Of a stretch of DNA of 64,000 nucleotides, positions 61,712 through 64,000 are shown piece after piece. Under the pieces are notes generated by a model, which saw only the letters and a program-made list of their open reading frames with translations, was not told where the DNA came from and ran no database searches. A program made the position numbers and the translations under genes. Each line of letters begins with the position of its first letter. Positions within the stretch are counted from its first letter, which is position 1. The stretch spans positions 1 to 64,000 of IMG/VR virus record IMGVR_UViG_3300032282_006300; one strand, given 5' to 3'. The DNA comes from a virus.

Positions 61712-64000
61712 CACTGCGCCCCCTCTTTTTTATCAATACCAAAACGGGCATTTACAAGAGGTTGCCATAAACCTTTTTGATCTAAATATTTTTCGGCGGC
61801 ATTGCGGTAGTCAAAAACCCCGCGACCAGAAGGTTTGAATGCGCCCTTGCGAGATTCGTGGATAAATTCCCACAGTTGTCGGGCACGGCGGTTGCGGGAA
61901 GGTTCTGGCAACTTGAGAATGTTCTCAATTTCTACAGCCAATCCTTCAAAATAATACCATTCGCTTTGATTAAACTGGTGACCTTCTGGTGCCTCAATCG
62001 GTCGCACTGCCCATTCATCGTCAGTTAAATTATAAGCCGCGTAAGGTTTTAACACACTAATATCGTAAGAATGGGGATTGACGTAAAAAGTAGCAGACCA
62101 AGGGCCAACCTTAATTTTTCCACCAAATGGTTCACCGTTCCATTCCCATTCTGGAATGCCAATAAAAGGCACATTAAAATATGCTTCTTCAATGTTGCAG
62201 TGTTCGCGTAATTCTGCATTCATATGTGCAGAAATTTTTTCAGGAGACATTGTTGCAAATTGTGGATTGCTTTCAATCAAACCACCGTATTCAATTCCAA
62301 TCAAGGTATCAAGATCATCATTAAGATGGTATCCTTGAGATGCGCCGATTTCAGGATTTTTTACTGCGCTAGGATCTGCCCACCATTGGCTTACAGAAGA
62401 ACCGGCAATATAAACTTTACTCCAGTTTTTCCATTCTTTGTATTGGCTGTCCCATAATTCAGCAATACGGTTTATAATGGATTCACGAATTTCTGGGCGA
62501 ATCTTGTCATCTTCAAAAAGACGTGGATCTAGGCTACCAATAGTTGGCGCAAACAAGCGCTGGTTAGGTCGCCAAGAATCAAGGACTGCATTGCGTTCAT
62601 TTGCATTCTTAGAAGCATGTGGGTGAAGTGTTTTTACAAGGTGGTCATGCCACGCCCTGCCTTCACTTGTTTTACGATTTGAATGAATAGGTTTGGTGTC
62701 GGCTAAACCTAACATGTGTGCTTCGTGCGCTTTTGTAAGCATTGTAGTAGCGATACCGTGATATTGATATCCTGGATCTACTTCAATCCAATCAATCTCA
62801 CCTGGAGATAATTTAGAAAGATCGTCTCCATGTCGATCTGTCCATGATAATACTCCAATTTGTTCGTTATTATGATGGACAGTTATTCTATGAGAACCTC
62901 CCTTTTCCGGCGATTCTTTAAAGCGATATTCAATATTTTGTGGGTGAGGGGCATTACTCATATTTTGTGTATAAGTTTTATTTGCCTCATCTAAATTTTT
63001 TTGAAAATCTAAAAATGCATCTTCAGATTTACTTTTATAATACTCGTTTTCATGTTTATTTATTGCATTTTGAAGACGGGCATCTTCCTGTTTTTTAATA
63101 GTCAGGAAAGGATCTTCATCACTAGCAAAATGCTGGAGTAGGCTTAGGCTTGGAGGTAATGAAGACACCCACGCTTCACCGTCATCACTCAGGATATCTG
63201 AGTGCTGGGGTTTAGTAATTGCTCTACCAGAATAATGGGCATCGCGAGCCTTTTCCATCATTTTTGTAGCAATACCATGACGTTGATATTCATCATCCAC
63301 GTCAATGTTGCTGATTTCACCAGAAAAATAGCCAGAACTATATTTATCGTGGGTATCAGTCGCCCAACGAAGGTTGCCAACTTGTTTGCCATCATGGTTC
63401 GCAGTTACTTCATGCATGCTGCCAACCGTGCCAACAGCGCGATAAAACTTGTATTCTACGTTCATTGGGTGTGGTGCTTTTCGCATATTTTGTATATAAA
63501 TTTTGTATGCATTTGAAAATTCTTCATTAGAACCACGCTTTGCCGCATTAAGTTTAGCCTTTTCCTGCTTTTTAATCGTCAGAAAAGGATCTTCATCACT
63601 AGCAAAATGCTGGAGTAAGGAAGCCAAGGTGGGATTTTTTTCAACCATGCGGTCATACCATGCTTGACCTTGAGTGGTTTTGTGATCGGAATGTTCAATA
63701 CGTGTACTGGCATCACCAAATTCGTAAAATTCCCGAGCCTTTTTAATAAGATTAGTAGCAATGCCATGACGTTGGTATTCCGGGGTTACTTGGATGTGGC
63801 CAATTTCCCCAGGAAAAAGACTATGACGTGTTTTTTTTTCATCATTAGCCCAGCGAACATGACCAACTTCTTCGCCATTATGGTAAGCAGTTACTTGATG
63901 CATTTGGTTTCCACCATGTTCAGAACGTTTATTAAATTCGTATTCTACGTTCATTGGGTGTGGGGCTTTTCGCATATTTTGTATATAAATTTTGTATGCA
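61711..64000 (-). CDS. Tandem GNAT acetyltransferase plus nucleotidyltransferase-like protein, 5'-truncated
   Basis: Open at the window's right edge: the codons before the apparent ATG spell AYKIYIQN, the same linker that precedes the next repeat, so the true start lies outside. At least three GNAT domains follow each other, each with the acetyl-CoA motif (PEYQRHGIATNLIKKA; DEYQRHGIATKMMEKA; PGYQYHGIATTMLTKA) and separated by LLQHFASDEDPFLTIKKQE. The C-terminal 280 residues contain YIAGSSVSQWW then LNDDLDTLIGIE, the G-S...D-x-D pattern of nucleotidyltransferases. Multi-enzyme phage proteins of this kind are known as polyvalent proteins and are thought to be delivered with DNA. Here the third copy's Q-Y-H replaces Q-R-H. 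Confidence 0.72.
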   Translation of the reverse strand, partial: AYKIYIQNMRKAPHPMNVEYEFNKRSEHGGNQMHQVTAYHNGEEVGHVRWANDEKKTRHSLFPGEIGHIQVTPEYQRHGIATNLIKKAREFYEFGDASTRIEHSDHKTTQGQAWYDRMVEKNPTLASLLQHFASDEDPFLTIKKQEKAKLNAAKRGSNEEFSNAYKIYIQNMRKAPHPMNVEYKFYRAVGTVGSMHEVTANHDGKQVGNLRWATDTHDKYSSGYFSGEISNIDVDDEYQRHGIATKMMEKARDAHYSGRAITKPQHSDILSDDGEAWVSSLPPSLSLLQHFASDEDPFLTIKKQEDARLQNAINKHENEYYKSKSEDAFLDFQKNLDEANKTYTQNMSNAPHPQNIEYRFKESPEKGGSHRITVHHNNEQIGVLSWTDRHGDDLSKLSPGEIDWIEVDPGYQYHGIATTMLTKAHEAHMLGLADTKPIHSNRKTSEGRAWHDHLVKTLHPHASKNANERNAVLDSWRPNQRLFAPTIGSLDPRLFEDDKIRPEIRESIINRIAELWDSQYKEWKNWSKVYIAGSSVSQWWADPSAVKNPEIGASQGYHLNDDLDTLIGIEYGGLIESNPQFATMSPEKISAHMNAELREHCNIEEAYFNVPFIGIPEWEWNGEPFGGKIKVGPWSATFYVNPHSYDISVLKPYAAYNLTDDEWAVRPIEAPEGHQFNQSEWYYFEGLAVEIENILKLPEPSRNRRARQLWEFIHESRKGAFKPSGRGVFDYRNAAEKYLDQKGLWQPLVNARFGIDKKEGAQ

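Noticed and set aside
1-64000. Integrase, attachment site, terminase, tail tube, tape measure or endolysin
   Set aside because: Looked for and not found; lysogeny cannot be judged from this window. The holin label for 44373-44917 therefore stays tentative.

Overview
The window reads as part of a large actinobacteriophage genome. Evidence: one-directional coding (every gene I accept is on the minus strand), portal, head maturation protease and major capsid genes, a WhiB regulator, DUF4192-like and DUF732-like proteins typical of Actinobacteria, and strong Shine-Dalgarno sites with frequent ATGA/TAATG overlaps. The moderate GC of the virion genes would suit a low-GC (for example freshwater) actinobacterial host, but that is inference. 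No terminase, tail tube, tape measure, lysin, polymerase or integrase is present; both window ends cut genes.

Layout in transcription order (right to left). 64.0-59.7 kb: an open-ended multi-GNAT protein fused to a nucleotidyltransferase-like domain, small genes and a winged-helix protein. 59.6-45.0 kb: head-associated block with very large zinc-ribbon proteins, a GT2-TPR glycosyltransferase, the portal and a SWIM-finger protein. 45.0-41.5 kb: small membrane proteins, a DUF6011-like protein, a pyrimidine-dimer glycosylase and a lipoprotein. 41.4-37.4 kb: a coupled array of paralogous zinc proteins, five of which start M(S/A)NLWYK. 37.4-36.0 kb: gene-free replication-origin candidate with 10-11 DnaA boxes in about 130 bp plus phased AGTCCG iterons. 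36.0-25.7 kb: GC-richer early-type block with rIIA, rIIB and many small genes, most under a shared promoter whose signature is CGACACGCCG 32-33 nt upstream of a TAnGTT-like -10. 25.5-18.7 kb: an 891-aa zinc protein, small genes, and a glycosyltransferase closely resembling animal procollagen galactosyltransferases. 18.7-9.4 kb: a 1948-aa protein beginning with the head maturation protease, then scaffold-like, decoration and major capsid genes. 9.3-0 kb: two tRNAs, Dps, DUF1003-like protein, Fn3/PPC virion proteins, WhiB, and fibre genes ending in a collagen-like fibre cut by the left edge.

How the parts may fit together. Virion genes carry a second repeated leader/promoter element, CCTGTC-N21/22-AAAGGGTAG (nine copies), so the genome seems to use two cis-regulatory codes: CGACACGCCG for small early-type genes and CCTGTC/AAAGGGTAG for virion genes. 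The largest head-region proteins are strings of Cys/His zinc modules separated by short peptides such as SRKTA, FKIA, QHFA or NKTA; the N-termini of the small array (NLWYKVA) and of the protease (FTKFA) resemble these. I infer a capsid-targeting or maturation-cleavage signal and a set of packaged internal or ejected proteins, comparable in concept to T4 internal proteins. The collagen-like fibre and the collagen-type glycosyltransferase suggest phage-encoded fibre glycosylation. None of these functions is proven by the sequence.
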